From an uncultured Lachnospiraceae bacterium (lineage in GTDB: Bacteria; Bacillota_A; Clostridia; Lachnospirales; Lachnospiraceae): DNA of 43,212 nucleotides. Of the stretch, positions 1 through 7,056 are shown in pieces. The stretch is from contig CADCIU010000023.1 in the NCBI GenBank assembly GCA_902801585.1, forward strand, positions 1-43,212, read 5' to 3'. How positions within the stretch are numbered: position 1 is the stretch's first letter; each line of letters starts with the position of its first letter. Both the position numbers and the translations under genes were made by a program. The notes beneath the pieces are model-generated. The model had not been told where the DNA came from. It did not search any database and was given only the letters and a program-made list of their open reading frames with translations.

Positions 1-5
1 AGCAG

Positions 6-200
6 ATGGATGAGAAGCAGCAAATCATCAATCATTGTCTGAACCCCAACTGCAGTGAAGAGGACCTTACAGAAGCTTACAGCATACTTGAGTCTATCGG
101 GTATTTCAAGCTTTCAGACAATGCGGTGGCGTCCGCTAGGAGTGCTGCCGACAGCGGAGTCCGGGAAATGAAGAACTTTATGAAAGGGTTTAAGAATTGA
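6..200 (+). CDS. Short hypothetical protein, possibly 5'-truncated
   Basis: A 64-residue reading frame starting with ATG six bases from the window edge. The frame is open upstream, so the true start may lie outside the window and no ribosome binding site can be seen. The product is soluble and mostly helical in character, with no membrane segment and no motif I recognise. The stop codon overlaps the TTG start of the next gene (TTGA), which implies translational coupling and probably a joint function with the 516-residue protein. The function is unknown. Confidence 0.55.
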   Translation: MDEKQQIINHCLNPNCSEEDLTEAYSILESIGYFKLSDNAVASARSAADSGVREMKNFMKGFKN

Positions 201-1747
201 AGCGGGCAGATGATAAGATCTTGAATGAGGCTGCCCGGTCTTATCAGGTCGTGAAGCACAGGACAGAGGAGGCACAGAGGGCTATCAATCAGGCAAAGGA
301 AGGTGCTGACAGACTTGGACGCGAGATCGATCAGCTGAGTGATGAGCTGGATGATCTGCTGAGCCGGGCGGATGCGCTGCTGGATGGGGACTTTGATTTT
401 ACGGACGAGGATGCTGCAAATGCCGACGAAATGCTGAAGCAGATTGAAGACAGCTTCACACCCCCGTCCAGATATGAATACGAGAAGCTCGAGACTCTGA
501 ATGCCTATGGCTCCTGGGAAAATCTCATGAGTGAGGTCAGTGATTATGCGGAGAAAAATGGAATTGACCTTAGTGCTGATCCATTTGACGGCCTGCTTAC
601 GCAGAATGAGAGAGACCGCATTGGGGAGAAGATCCTTGCTGATTATAAGATTGATATGGATCCGGAAGAACGGAAAAGCGCGATAGAGACATATCTGTCT
701 TACGCGATGCTGTTTGCCGCTATCAAAGTAGGCAGGGCTTCTGAGCATAAGGATGAGATAAACAGCCTCTGCGAGATGACATCTGATCTGCTGAGCCAGT
801 ATGTCCATATTGATCCGAAATACAACCACAAGGATTTTCTTAAAAAGCCAGACACTCTGAATGAGTGGTTCATATACTTTAACAAGTATTATCCTGAACT
901 GGTTATGGGCAGCTTTGTACCTTCCGATTTGTCTGATGGTTCTTTCGAGTCAACTGATGCTATGAAAAATGCCTTGCATGATATGGGAAAGCGCCCGACC
1001 TGGGTGGGAATGGCGTTTTCCATGATATACCAGTTCGCACGAAAGGAAGACAGTACCGGCATTGACAAAAATCTGTTTGTTGCAAATGTATCCGGATCTC
1101 CTGAACTGATCGGCAGGAATACAGCTTGCATGCTAATCGCAGGATTTGTCAACTGGCTGGATGCCCTATGCGGAAGTGCTCACGAAAACTCCAAAGCTGC
1201 TAATGACACTTCTGATATTAGAAGTCTGGTCATGGCTGTTCTTGATAAGTGCGGGTTTGGCGAATCCGATCAGGAAGGTGTTGTGAAGACGGTTCAGGAT
1301 TTTGCGCTTGATATCTACAATAAGCTGTGCGGCGAAGCTAAACAGATAAGTGCCAGGACTATAGAGCTCTTTGTGTGTGATTACATTATGCAGTTCCTCG
1401 TGTCGCTGAAGGAGCGTGCGGAGGGAGTGCCATTTGCACAAGCCGTATTATCGGCAGAGAATGACTTCGTGCGCCGGTGCCAGGTAGCAGGTTATGGCAT
1501 ATTGTCCATTTTGAAGAAGGGCTCGACTGCGGTTGGAAAAGCCGATGTCGTGAGTCCTTTGTTCAGACTGGTGAATTTCGTTGATGTTGACGGCTGGGCG
1601 GAACTCACATATCAGAGCCTTGTGCGAGCTCGCATCGTGTATCTTGGCTATTACATCGATTTAGAGAAGATGGATAATGATCTGGAAGAAGGGTGGCAGG
1701 AACTGTTGGATAATGGGATAACGGTGCCGAGGAGACAAATAAAGTGA
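197..1747 (+). CDS. Hypothetical 516-residue protein with N-terminal coiled coil
   Basis: The start is TTG at 197, overlapping the stop of the preceding short gene. Residues about 1-60 are rich in Glu, Lys, Ala and Gln in heptad-like spacing and probably form a coiled coil. An acidic stretch follows at about 60-90 and then a long, mostly helical region with no transmembrane segment and no signal peptide. I see no Walker, nuclease, protease or DNA-binding motif, and I do not recognise the family. A hairpin at 1833-1873 separates it from the XRE/TPR gene, so the two are probably separate transcription units. A structural or scaffold protein is one possibility, but this is a guess. Confidence 0.6.
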   Translation: MKRADDKILNEAARSYQVVKHRTEEAQRAINQAKEGADRLGREIDQLSDELDDLLSRADALLDGDFDFTDEDAANADEMLKQIEDSFTPPSRYEYEKLETLNAYGSWENLMSEVSDYAEKNGIDLSADPFDGLLTQNERDRIGEKILADYKIDMDPEERKSAIETYLSYAMLFAAIKVGRASEHKDEINSLCEMTSDLLSQYVHIDPKYNHKDFLKKPDTLNEWFIYFNKYYPELVMGSFVPSDLSDGSFESTDAMKNALHDMGKRPTWVGMAFSMIYQFARKEDSTGIDKNLFVANVSGSPELIGRNTACMLIAGFVNWLDALCGSAHENSKAANDTSDIRSLVMAVLDKCGFGESDQEGVVKTVQDFALDIYNKLCGEAKQISARTIELFVCDYIMQFLVSLKERAEGVPFAQAVLSAENDFVRRCQVAGYGILSILKKGSTAVGKADVVSPLFRLVNFVDVDGWAELTYQSLVRARIVYLGYYIDLEKMDNDLEEGWQELLDNGITVPRRQIK

Positions 1748-1832
1748 CATGAATTCGCGTGGAGCCAAGTGCAATGCATACTGTGAGAAAGCAGTTGTCA
1801 GGACGAGTACGTCGCTTGAACCGATCAACAAG

Positions 1833-1873
1833 TCGGGATAATCTTGGACCTCCTCGGTCCAAAATTATCCCGC
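1833..1873 (+). terminator. Long imperfect hairpin between unknown gene and XRE gene
   Basis: Arms cgggataat (1834-1842) and attatcccg (1864-1872) enclose ttggacc / ggtccaa with one mismatch and a tcctc loop. It is followed by cgctttctc, not a clean T-run, so it is either a weak terminator for the upstream gene or a structured leader 45 nt ahead of the XRE gene. Confidence 0.5.
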
Positions 1874-1916
1874 TTTCTCACTCATAATATAGAAAAACCG
1901 CAGGAGGGTGTTCTAT

Positions 1917-3506
1917 ATGAATGAAGATGAACTCTTATATCTCTTAAAACACGGGCGCGCAAATGACATCCGCTTTATCTTTAAGGATATTCAGGCCAAG
2001 ACCTATCCGGAGGATTTTCCCACATTTATCGATGCGATGATCAGGGAGCATAAGATCAAGCGGAAGGACATTGCGATCCGCTCCGGCCTGTCGCAGGATT
2101 ACACTTATAAGCTGCTCCGCGGCGACAAGAAGACAGTGGAGCGGGACTATATTTTGGCGATCTGCATTGCAATAGGAATGAACCTTGCCCAGGTGCAGCA
2201 TGCGCTGCGTATCTATGGCATGCCGGTCCTTGGCAAAGCTGATCTTCGAAGCCATATCATCTCGCTCGGGATCAGTGAAGGCAAGGACATTGATGAGATC
2301 AACGAATGGCTGGAGAAGAGCGGATTCTGTTTGCTCAGGACCAGTCCGGATATGCCGTCAGCTCCGATCATGCCGTTGGAATCGGCGCATATAGATGCTG
2401 CGATGGAAATGGCCGGAGAATTGAAAAAGGGCAAAACACTGACCGATGAAGAGTTTGACGATATCAGTGGGTATGAAGAAGCTGATATAGTGATCCACGC
2501 AGAGCGATGCGGCCAAGCTTCGATGGATTATATGTACTGGGGAGAGCTCAAGATCCGGAATGAAGAGGGGAAAACCTATTATGTCCGCAACTATTATCAT
2601 CCTGAAGGCGAGTGCATGGAAGTTATTACAGCGGAGATGCACGACAAGTTCGTTCAGGCTGTGGAAGAGGGGGAGTTACCGGAAGACTTTGAGGCGCTTG
2701 AGGCATATGACTCATTGGAAGATGCAGCTTCTTCTCAATTCTTTAAGTGGTTCCTGGAGTTGGATAGGGAAACGGATGGCAAAGTCCTGGAGACAATGCG
2801 GCAGGTCGACGATACAAGATACTATGGCGTGCGGTATGGCGCAAAGCTGGATCATGACGGTATGGCCTATTACATGGAAGCATTCAACACGCAGTACCCG
2901 GAAAAGAGGGAGTACTTCCAGATTGTTGAGAACGGAGATGAGCGCAGGTTCACAATCTCTCACGAAAGCTATTATATGCGGATGGAGCTGGGAGAGATCT
3001 ATCCGGTATATTTTGGCACGAAGATACAGGAGCCTGAATATTTCATCGATGTCAGGGACCTTGGTGAACTGGACAGCAGGAATCATTACAAGATGATTTT
3101 TGAAGATCTGCTGGCAGGGATGCATCAGTATGAAAAAAGGTTTGGTGGAGCCGTGATCTCTGAAGAGGACATGGAGAAAGAGAAGATCGGTACGCTTACA
3201 CGGCACGCGGCATCTTATAACCAATCCGGACAGATCCACGATGCCATTAAGGCATTAGAAGAAGCGTATGCGCTGATGACGGATCTTCCAATTTCGGAAT
3301 CCCTACCCGAACGGATCGTGACGTGCGGGAGGCTGGCTAATCTCTACAACGAAATAGGAGACAGTGAACAGTGCCATGAATGGAATTGCGAGTGCTATTC
3401 ATACAAGGATCCTTTGAAGGGAGAGCTGCTGAGATCGGAGTGCGGCGAGAGGCTTGACAATGCTGCGATCAGTATGGCTTACGCATGTGTCCATTTCTAT
3501 AATTAG
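1917..3506 (+). CDS. XRE-type HTH protein with TPR region, cut by an in-frame TAG
   Basis: ATG at 1917 is chosen because ggaggg at 1903-1908 sits 8 nt upstream; an in-frame GTG at 1908 lies inside that site. Residues about 35-90 form a helix-turn-helix of the Cro/C1 (XRE) type (segment IKRKDIAIRSGLSQDYTYKLL). The middle is an acidic domain I do not recognise. From about residue 420 the sequence has TPR-like helical pairs. The frame ends at TAG 3504-3506 inside a TPR-like segment. The same frame runs on for another 164 codons with matching TPR character, so the gene looks like one protein of about 694 codons with a nonsense mutation. Such proteins are usually regulators or peptide sensors; the target is unknown. 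Confidence 0.65.
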   Translation: MNEDELLYLLKHGRANDIRFIFKDIQAKTYPEDFPTFIDAMIREHKIKRKDIAIRSGLSQDYTYKLLRGDKKTVERDYILAICIAIGMNLAQVQHALRIYGMPVLGKADLRSHIISLGISEGKDIDEINEWLEKSGFCLLRTSPDMPSAPIMPLESAHIDAAMEMAGELKKGKTLTDEEFDDISGYEEADIVIHAERCGQASMDYMYWGELKIRNEEGKTYYVRNYYHPEGECMEVITAEMHDKFVQAVEEGELPEDFEALEAYDSLEDAASSQFFKWFLELDRETDGKVLETMRQVDDTRYYGVRYGAKLDHDGMAYYMEAFNTQYPEKREYFQIVENGDERRFTISHESYYMRMELGEIYPVYFGTKIQEPEYFIDVRDLGELDSRNHYKMIFEDLLAGMHQYEKRFGGAVISEEDMEKEKIGTLTRHAASYNQSGQIHDAIKALEEAYALMTDLPISESLPERIVTCGRLANLYNEIGDSEQCHEWNCECYSYKDPLKGELLRSECGERLDNAAISMAYACVHFYN

Positions 3507-4001
3507 GAATGGCAGATCAATCTTGATAAAGGATTGGAGTATTTGTGTGAAGCGATCGATTTCTTTGACGGAAGATGTAATACTGTGGCAGACTGGGGAT
3601 CGCTGGCGAATTGTCTTCTCTCCTATGCATTCCATATTGATGGAGAGAACCCGGAGAAGGCGCTCGAGTATTCGGAGCGGGTGCTCGGCATTATCAGGGA
3701 TCAGGGGCTTGACAGGCGTCCGCCTTTTCACTACTTCACTTATCTTACCCTCAATAATCATGCCTGGTTGCTTTGGAACAGGCTCTCGAGCGAAGAAGCT
3801 ATCATTTACTACGGGCGTGCCATCGATCTGATCGAGGGATATCTTGCTGCCGGCACGCCGGATCCTGAGTGCATGAAGGAATCTCTTGAGAAAGCGGCGC
3901 ATGAGCTGTATCTGATATACAAAGCGACCGGTAAGAAGCGGGAAGCAGAAAGGCTGACTGCGCGAATGCGGAAATCGGGAATCGAATTAAGCGAAGAATG
4001 A
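3507..4001 (+). pseudogene. 3' remainder of the XRE/TPR gene after the in-frame TAG
   Basis: This is the same frame as the upstream XRE gene, continuing directly after TAG 3504-3506 to a TGA at 3999-4001. The translation keeps TPR features (for example AIIYYGRAIDLIEGYL near 3800). A TTG at 3534 could begin a separate 155-residue product, but no good ribosome binding site precedes it. The simplest reading is a disrupted C-terminal TPR half. Alternatives are a sequencing error, stop-codon readthrough, or a split gene with internal initiation. Confidence 0.6.
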
Positions 4002-4043
4002 TCCGGAGCACTGTATTTTGACATTGGCAAAACACAGATTTAT

Positions 4044-4072
4044 AAAAGTTGGACCCACCGGGTCCACTTTTT
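4044..4072 (+). terminator. Rho-independent terminator after the XRE/TPR locus
   Basis: Stem tggaccc (4050-4056) with gggtcca (4060-4066), extended by aag/ctt around a one-base bulge, then a run of T. It lies 43 nt after the last stop of the XRE/TPR frame. Confidence 0.7.
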
Positions 4073-4178
4073 ATTCCAAGGCCGAAGTATCATTAATCCA
4101 TCGAAAGGATAACGGCAAGCGTACCGGTGGCTGATCGGTGCAGGGCTTGCAGGATTCAATGATTTGGAGGATAGGAAG

Positions 4179-4622
4179 ATGGCAAGATACAGAGTTATGG
4201 AAGCAAAGTGCGGAGTCGGCGCCGGTGGAATGGCGTGTGGTCCTGTCGCCGGACCGGTGGTAGGAGAGATCAAGCTTGCAGATGAGGATGGTGATGGTTT
4301 CTATTTGTGCCTGGCCGAAGTGGATGGGATTCCGAACTGGTTCAAGACCGATCGGAGCACGATTGATGAACAGCTGTCTGATGAGGATGAAGACGATCTG
4401 TATGATTATCTCAACGATAATTATGTTGATGTCGGCGAATATGAAGATGTGTTTGAGGACACGGAAGCGGAACTGTATCAGGCATATCGGTATCTCATTT
4501 ATCTGGTGAGGTGTGAAAGAGAACAGGAAGAGCTTTTCATTCAGTCTACCTTCGGGAAGTATCTGGATGAGATGGAAATTCCGATGTCGGATGCGGAAGA
4601 AGAGTATATGGAAGAGATGTAA
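4179..4622 (+). CDS. Small acidic hypothetical protein
   Basis: ATG at 4179 is preceded by ggagg (4166-4170) at 8 nt; an earlier in-frame TTG at 4164 overlaps that site and is less likely. The product is 147 residues. It has a Gly/Ala/Pro-rich N-terminal stretch with two cysteines (GVGAGGMACGPVAGPVVG, roughly residues 12-29) followed by a strongly acidic remainder dominated by Asp and Glu. There is no signal peptide or clear membrane helix. I do not recognise the family. It stands alone between the terminator at 4044-4072 and a long AT-rich spacer. Confidence 0.6.
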   Translation: MARYRVMEAKCGVGAGGMACGPVAGPVVGEIKLADEDGDGFYLCLAEVDGIPNWFKTDRSTIDEQLSDEDEDDLYDYLNDNYVDVGEYEDVFEDTEAELYQAYRYLIYLVRCEREQEELFIQSTFGKYLDEMEIPMSDAEEEYMEEM

Positions 4623-4929
4623 GCACTTGGAGGTTTCCAATACTTAATAATATTCATTTTTGGCTGATTGCAGTTTATACTGTAGTCAGCTTGATTTGTT
4701 GATGATTAGATGGGGATTTAAGTGTAGATTATTGATTTGAGGTTTTACACTTGCTTGTTTTTATGGGGTGATAAGTGTATTTGACTGAACTTGAATTTTA
4801 CAATTAAAAAAGTCAGTGCTTTGAGCGGAAGTTGATTATTGCAATTCAATTTCCGGTTTGTTGAGAGAAAAGAATATGCTATATCAAAAGACAATGCGGC
4901 GCAGGCACTGTTAGCGGAGAGGTAAACCA
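4623..4929. other. AT-rich 307-nt intergenic region with possible gene remnant
   Basis: It is clearly richer in A+T than its neighbours. It contains several copies of aagtgta/tacactt (near 4718-4780), some of them inverted, which may be protein-binding or decay remnants. From about 4833 a stop-free frame reads into a TAA at 4923-4925 just before the mazG-like gene; its last residues (KEYAISKDNAAQALLAER) look protein-like, so it may be the tail of a deleted gene. No complete gene or known RNA is visible. Confidence 0.35.
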
Positions 4930-5250
4930 ATGCGACAAGACACAATCAATCGAATCCGAAAATTCACAGAAGACCGCGATTGGGATCAGTTCCACACGCC
5001 GGCAAATCTGGCAAAATCAATTGCCATTGAGGCCTCGGAACTGCTTGAGTGCTTTCAATGGTCCGATACGGAATATGACCTCGAGCACGTCAGTGAAGAG
5101 CTGGCGGATGTGCTCGTGTACTGCCGGAATATGCTTGATAAACTCGGCCTTGACGAGGATGAGATCATCAATCGAAAAATGGAGCAGAACGAGGCGAAAT
5201 ATCCTGTGGAAAAGGCGCGCGGAAGTGCGGCGAAGTATGACAGTTTGTAG
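4930..5250 (+). CDS. MazG-like nucleotide pyrophosphohydrolase
   Basis: A 106-residue protein of the all-alpha NTP pyrophosphohydrolase superfamily (MazG / RS21-C6 type), which hydrolyses (d)NTPs to monophosphate and pyrophosphate in the cytoplasm. The metal-binding signature is visible as EASELLE near residues 34-40 and EELADVLVY near 56-64, the EXXE...EXXD pattern of the family. The length suits the single-domain house-cleaning members and not full MazG. The start is ATG at 4930 with gagagg 7 nt upstream. The stop is a genuine TAG. It precedes the DUF5714 and DUF434 genes after an 85-nt gap that contains a degenerate REP-like element. Its preferred nucleotide cannot be read from sequence. 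Confidence 0.88.
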   Translation: MRQDTINRIRKFTEDRDWDQFHTPANLAKSIAIEASELLECFQWSDTEYDLEHVSEELADVLVYCRNMLDKLGLDEDEIINRKMEQNEAKYPVEKARGSAAKYDSL

Positions 5251-5274
5251 TATACTCAAGATGATTCACGGAAG

Positions 5275-5318
5275 GTGTCAGGGAGGTTTTGGTGTCAAAA
5301 GAACCGTCCCCTGTCTCC
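5275..5318. repeat. Degenerate REP-like element, copy 1
   Basis: It contains gtgtcaaaagaaccgtcccc, nearly identical to the right arm of the large palindrome at 30502-30597. It begins with gtgtcaggg, a shortened form of the left arm. The left arm is truncated, so the palindrome is incomplete. Confidence 0.7.
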
Positions 5319-5335
5319 TTATGAGGTGTGAAGAA

Positions 5336-5932
5336 ATGCTTTCAAATAAAATGCTTTCAAATAAAACGCTTTCAATCGATGAAAAAGCCAAACGGATCAT
5401 CGAAGACATCCAACAGGAAAAAGGATGCAGTCCTGTCCGTATTTTTAAAAACATGGCGCAGAAAGAATATATCAGCATTCACGGGCCGGAGCATCATATC
5501 CTTGACGGAGCCTGTATTCTGACTGCGTTCTACAATGCCGGCGGAAATATCAGGCTGGAAGAGAGCCTGGCCAAGATCGCACATGAGGGCCTCAGAATGC
5601 CGGGGGCAATGTGCGGGCTCTGGGGAATCTGCGGTGCTATTGCTTCTGTCGGGGCGGCACTGTCAATCATTGACGGCACAGGCCCCCTGTCTGATGACGG
5701 GACGTGGGGGGAGCATATGAAATTTACTTCGCAGGCCATCAGTGAGCTTGGCAGGATCAATGGCCCGCGATGCTGCAAGCGGGATGCCATGATCGCATTC
5801 AGGGAAGGTATCAGATACATCAATGAGCACTACGGCGTTGTGCTCGAATATGAAGATCAGCGATGTGAGTTCAGCGAGCGGAATCAGCAGTGTTTGAGAG
5901 AGCGATGTCCGTTTTTTGGAGCAGAAGGCTGA
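5336..5932 (+). CDS. DUF5714 domain-containing protein
   Basis: ATG at 5336 is preferred because gaggtg (5323-5328) lies 7 nt upstream; ATGs at 5321 and 5351 are also in frame. The product is 198 residues. The core contains HGPEHHILDGA, a Gly-rich segment with two cysteines (CGLWGICGA), PRCCKRDA, and a C-terminal cluster C...C...CPFF. Conserved cysteines and histidines in this arrangement suggest a metal or iron-sulfur site. The family resemblance to DUF5714, known from anaerobic bacteria and archaea, is from memory; no function is established. It is followed after 4 nt by a DUF434 gene, so the two are probably co-translated. Confidence 0.7.
   Translation: MLSNKMLSNKTLSIDEKAKRIIEDIQQEKGCSPVRIFKNMAQKEYISIHGPEHHILDGACILTAFYNAGGNIRLEESLAKIAHEGLRMPGAMCGLWGICGAIASVGAALSIIDGTGPLSDDGTWGEHMKFTSQAISELGRINGPRCCKRDAMIAFREGIRYINEHYGVVLEYEDQRCEFSERNQQCLRERCPFFGAEG
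5337..5367 (+). repeat. 15-bp tandem repeat at the start of the DUF5714 gene
   Basis: The unit tgctttcaaataaaa is repeated about twice, with a third partial unit (cgctttcaatcg). In frame it encodes MLSNK-MLSNK-TLS, so each unit carries its own ATG. Confidence 0.75.
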
Positions 5933-5936
5933 AAAA

Positions 5937-6650
5937 GTGAGCGAAATGAAAATGAATGCAAAGCGGGGATTTGTTCCGGAAGATGAAAGGAACTTTTCAG
6001 ATGAAGCTCTGCAGCTTATGCGAACAGCATCCGGGCATATCCGTTATCTCATCAATGAGGGGTACGACCTGAAGCAGGCATCCACGTTCGTGGGAAATCA
6101 TTACTTGCTGTCAGAGCGCCAGAGACTGGCGATCATGCGAAGTGTAGGAACCGAAGAGAAGGTCGCCGATCGACTGAAGAAGCAGGTGAGGACCGAGGAG
6201 CTTGCAGGGAAAGAAGTCTGGATTGACGGCTTTAACACCATTATCACGCTTGAGGTGATACTAAGTGATTCCGTTTTCTTTACTTGCATGGATGGAACGC
6301 TGCGCGATCTGGCTGCGCTCAGGGGGACCTATAGGCTGATTCCGGAGACGGACAGGGCAGTGCAATTGATGCTGGATGTCCTTATGGAAGCGAAGGTCCG
6401 AAAGGTAAATATCCTTCTGGATGAGCCGGTATCAAATTCCGGACGGCTGAAGATGAAGATCGCGGAAATTGCGGAGAAATATCCGTATGAAATGGACATC
6501 CGGATCCGGAAAGACGTTGACCGGGAACTCTATGACAAAGAGCTGGTGGTGACATCGGATTCCATCATTCTGGATCACTGCGTGAGCTGGGTGAACCTGA
6601 CTGCGGAGTGTATGCGCAGAGAAAATGCGGCTGCACTGCAGGTGTGGTGA
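5937..6650 (+). CDS. DUF434 domain-containing protein
   Basis: A GTG at 5937 has agaagg (5923-5928) 8 nt upstream and gives 237 residues; ATGs at 5946 and 5952 remain possible. The N-terminal domain (to about residue 80) has the DUF434 signature: RGFVPEDER near the start, then HIRYLINEGY, ASTFVGNHYLLSERQRLAIMR. The C-terminal part (from about residue 90) contains VWIDGFNTIITLE and LDEPVSNSGRLK, which resembles a nucleotide- or metal-binding alpha/beta fold. The biochemical role of this family is unknown. Spacing of 4 nt to the DUF5714 gene implies an operon. Confidence 0.75.
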   Translation: MSEMKMNAKRGFVPEDERNFSDEALQLMRTASGHIRYLINEGYDLKQASTFVGNHYLLSERQRLAIMRSVGTEEKVADRLKKQVRTEELAGKEVWIDGFNTIITLEVILSDSVFFTCMDGTLRDLAALRGTYRLIPETDRAVQLMLDVLMEAKVRKVNILLDEPVSNSGRLKMKIAEIAEKYPYEMDIRIRKDVDRELYDKELVVTSDSIILDHCVSWVNLTAECMRRENAAALQVW

Positions 6651-6652
6651 TG

Positions 6653-6698
6653 TGGCAAGGGGACTGTCGAATTTGACAAAATACAGTGCCCCTTGACG
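6653..6698. repeat. REP-like hairpin, probable diverged copy
   Basis: Arms caaggggactgt (6656-6667) and acagtgccccttg (6683-6695) pair with one bulged base around a centre containing ttgacaaaa. The layout (G-run arm, TTGACAAAA, C-run arm, GACGC end) parallels the element at 30502-30597, though the arms differ. It follows the DUF434 stop by a few bases and could act as its terminator. Confidence 0.5.
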
Positions 6699-6732
6699 CA
6701 AAAGCACGAGATGCGCCCCTCGGCATATCGCA

Positions 6733-6768
6733 CAAAAAAAACGGAAAACACATCAAGTGTTTTCCGTT
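6733..6768 (-). terminator. Rho-independent terminator after tRNA-Met
   Basis: On the minus strand a perfect 11-bp stem acggaaaacac / gtgttttccgt with a 5-nt loop is followed by a run of seven or more T. It begins about 5 nt after the tRNA 3' end. Confidence 0.88.
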
Positions 6769-6771
6769 TCG

Positions 6772-6845
6772 TAGCGAGAGGGGGACTTGAACCCTCGACA
6801 CCGCGGGTATGAACCGCGTGCTCTAGCCAGCTGAGCTATCTCGCC
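6772..6845 (-). tRNA. tRNA-Met (CAT), elongator type
   Basis: On the minus strand it folds as a cloverleaf: acceptor ggcgaga / tctcgct, D-stem gctc / gagc, anticodon stem cgcgg / ccgcg with loop ttcatac (anticodon CAT), and T-loop ttcaagt. One T-stem pair (A with C) is mismatched. The G1-U72 end and the absence of the three G-C anticodon pairs of initiators argue for the elongator. A CAT anticodon alone cannot exclude tRNA-Ile2, but the body resembles clostridial tRNA-Met. CCA is not encoded. Confidence 0.9.
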
Positions 6846-6879
6846 ATATCTGTCTGCTGTTTCATCAGTCAGCTTTTAT

Positions 6880-6908
6880 AGTATACGAAAGAGAATCAGA
6901 TTTGTCAA
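6880..6908 (-). promoter_or_regulatory. SigA-type promoter of tRNA-Met
   Basis: On the minus strand TTGACA (6903-6908) and TATACT (6880-6885) are separated by 17 nt. The promoter lies about 35 nt upstream of the tRNA. Confidence 0.85.
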
Positions 6909-6983
6909 CTACAATATTAAAAATAATGGATGCGATGATCAGCTGCTGAGGAGCCGATTTCTTCCAGTCCATCCTCATGAGTA

Positions 6984-7012
6984 TTGGAAAATGATCGTGA
7001 AGATGATATATT
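6984..7012 (+). promoter_or_regulatory. Candidate promoter of the amidase/beta-lactamase gene
   Basis: TTGGAA (6984-6989) and TATATT (7007-7012) have a 17-nt spacer and lie 44 nt before the start codon. Confidence 0.55.
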
Positions 7013-7056
7013 TATGATTTAGATTGTTAAACCAGTTTTTTCACCGGGAGAAAGAA

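Noticed and set aside
3504..3506. TAG as pyrrolysine or another recoded amino acid
   Set aside because: The mazG-like gene ends in TAG at 5248-5250, no pyl gene is seen, and an XRE/TPR protein is not a known pyrrolysine protein. A nonsense change is simpler.
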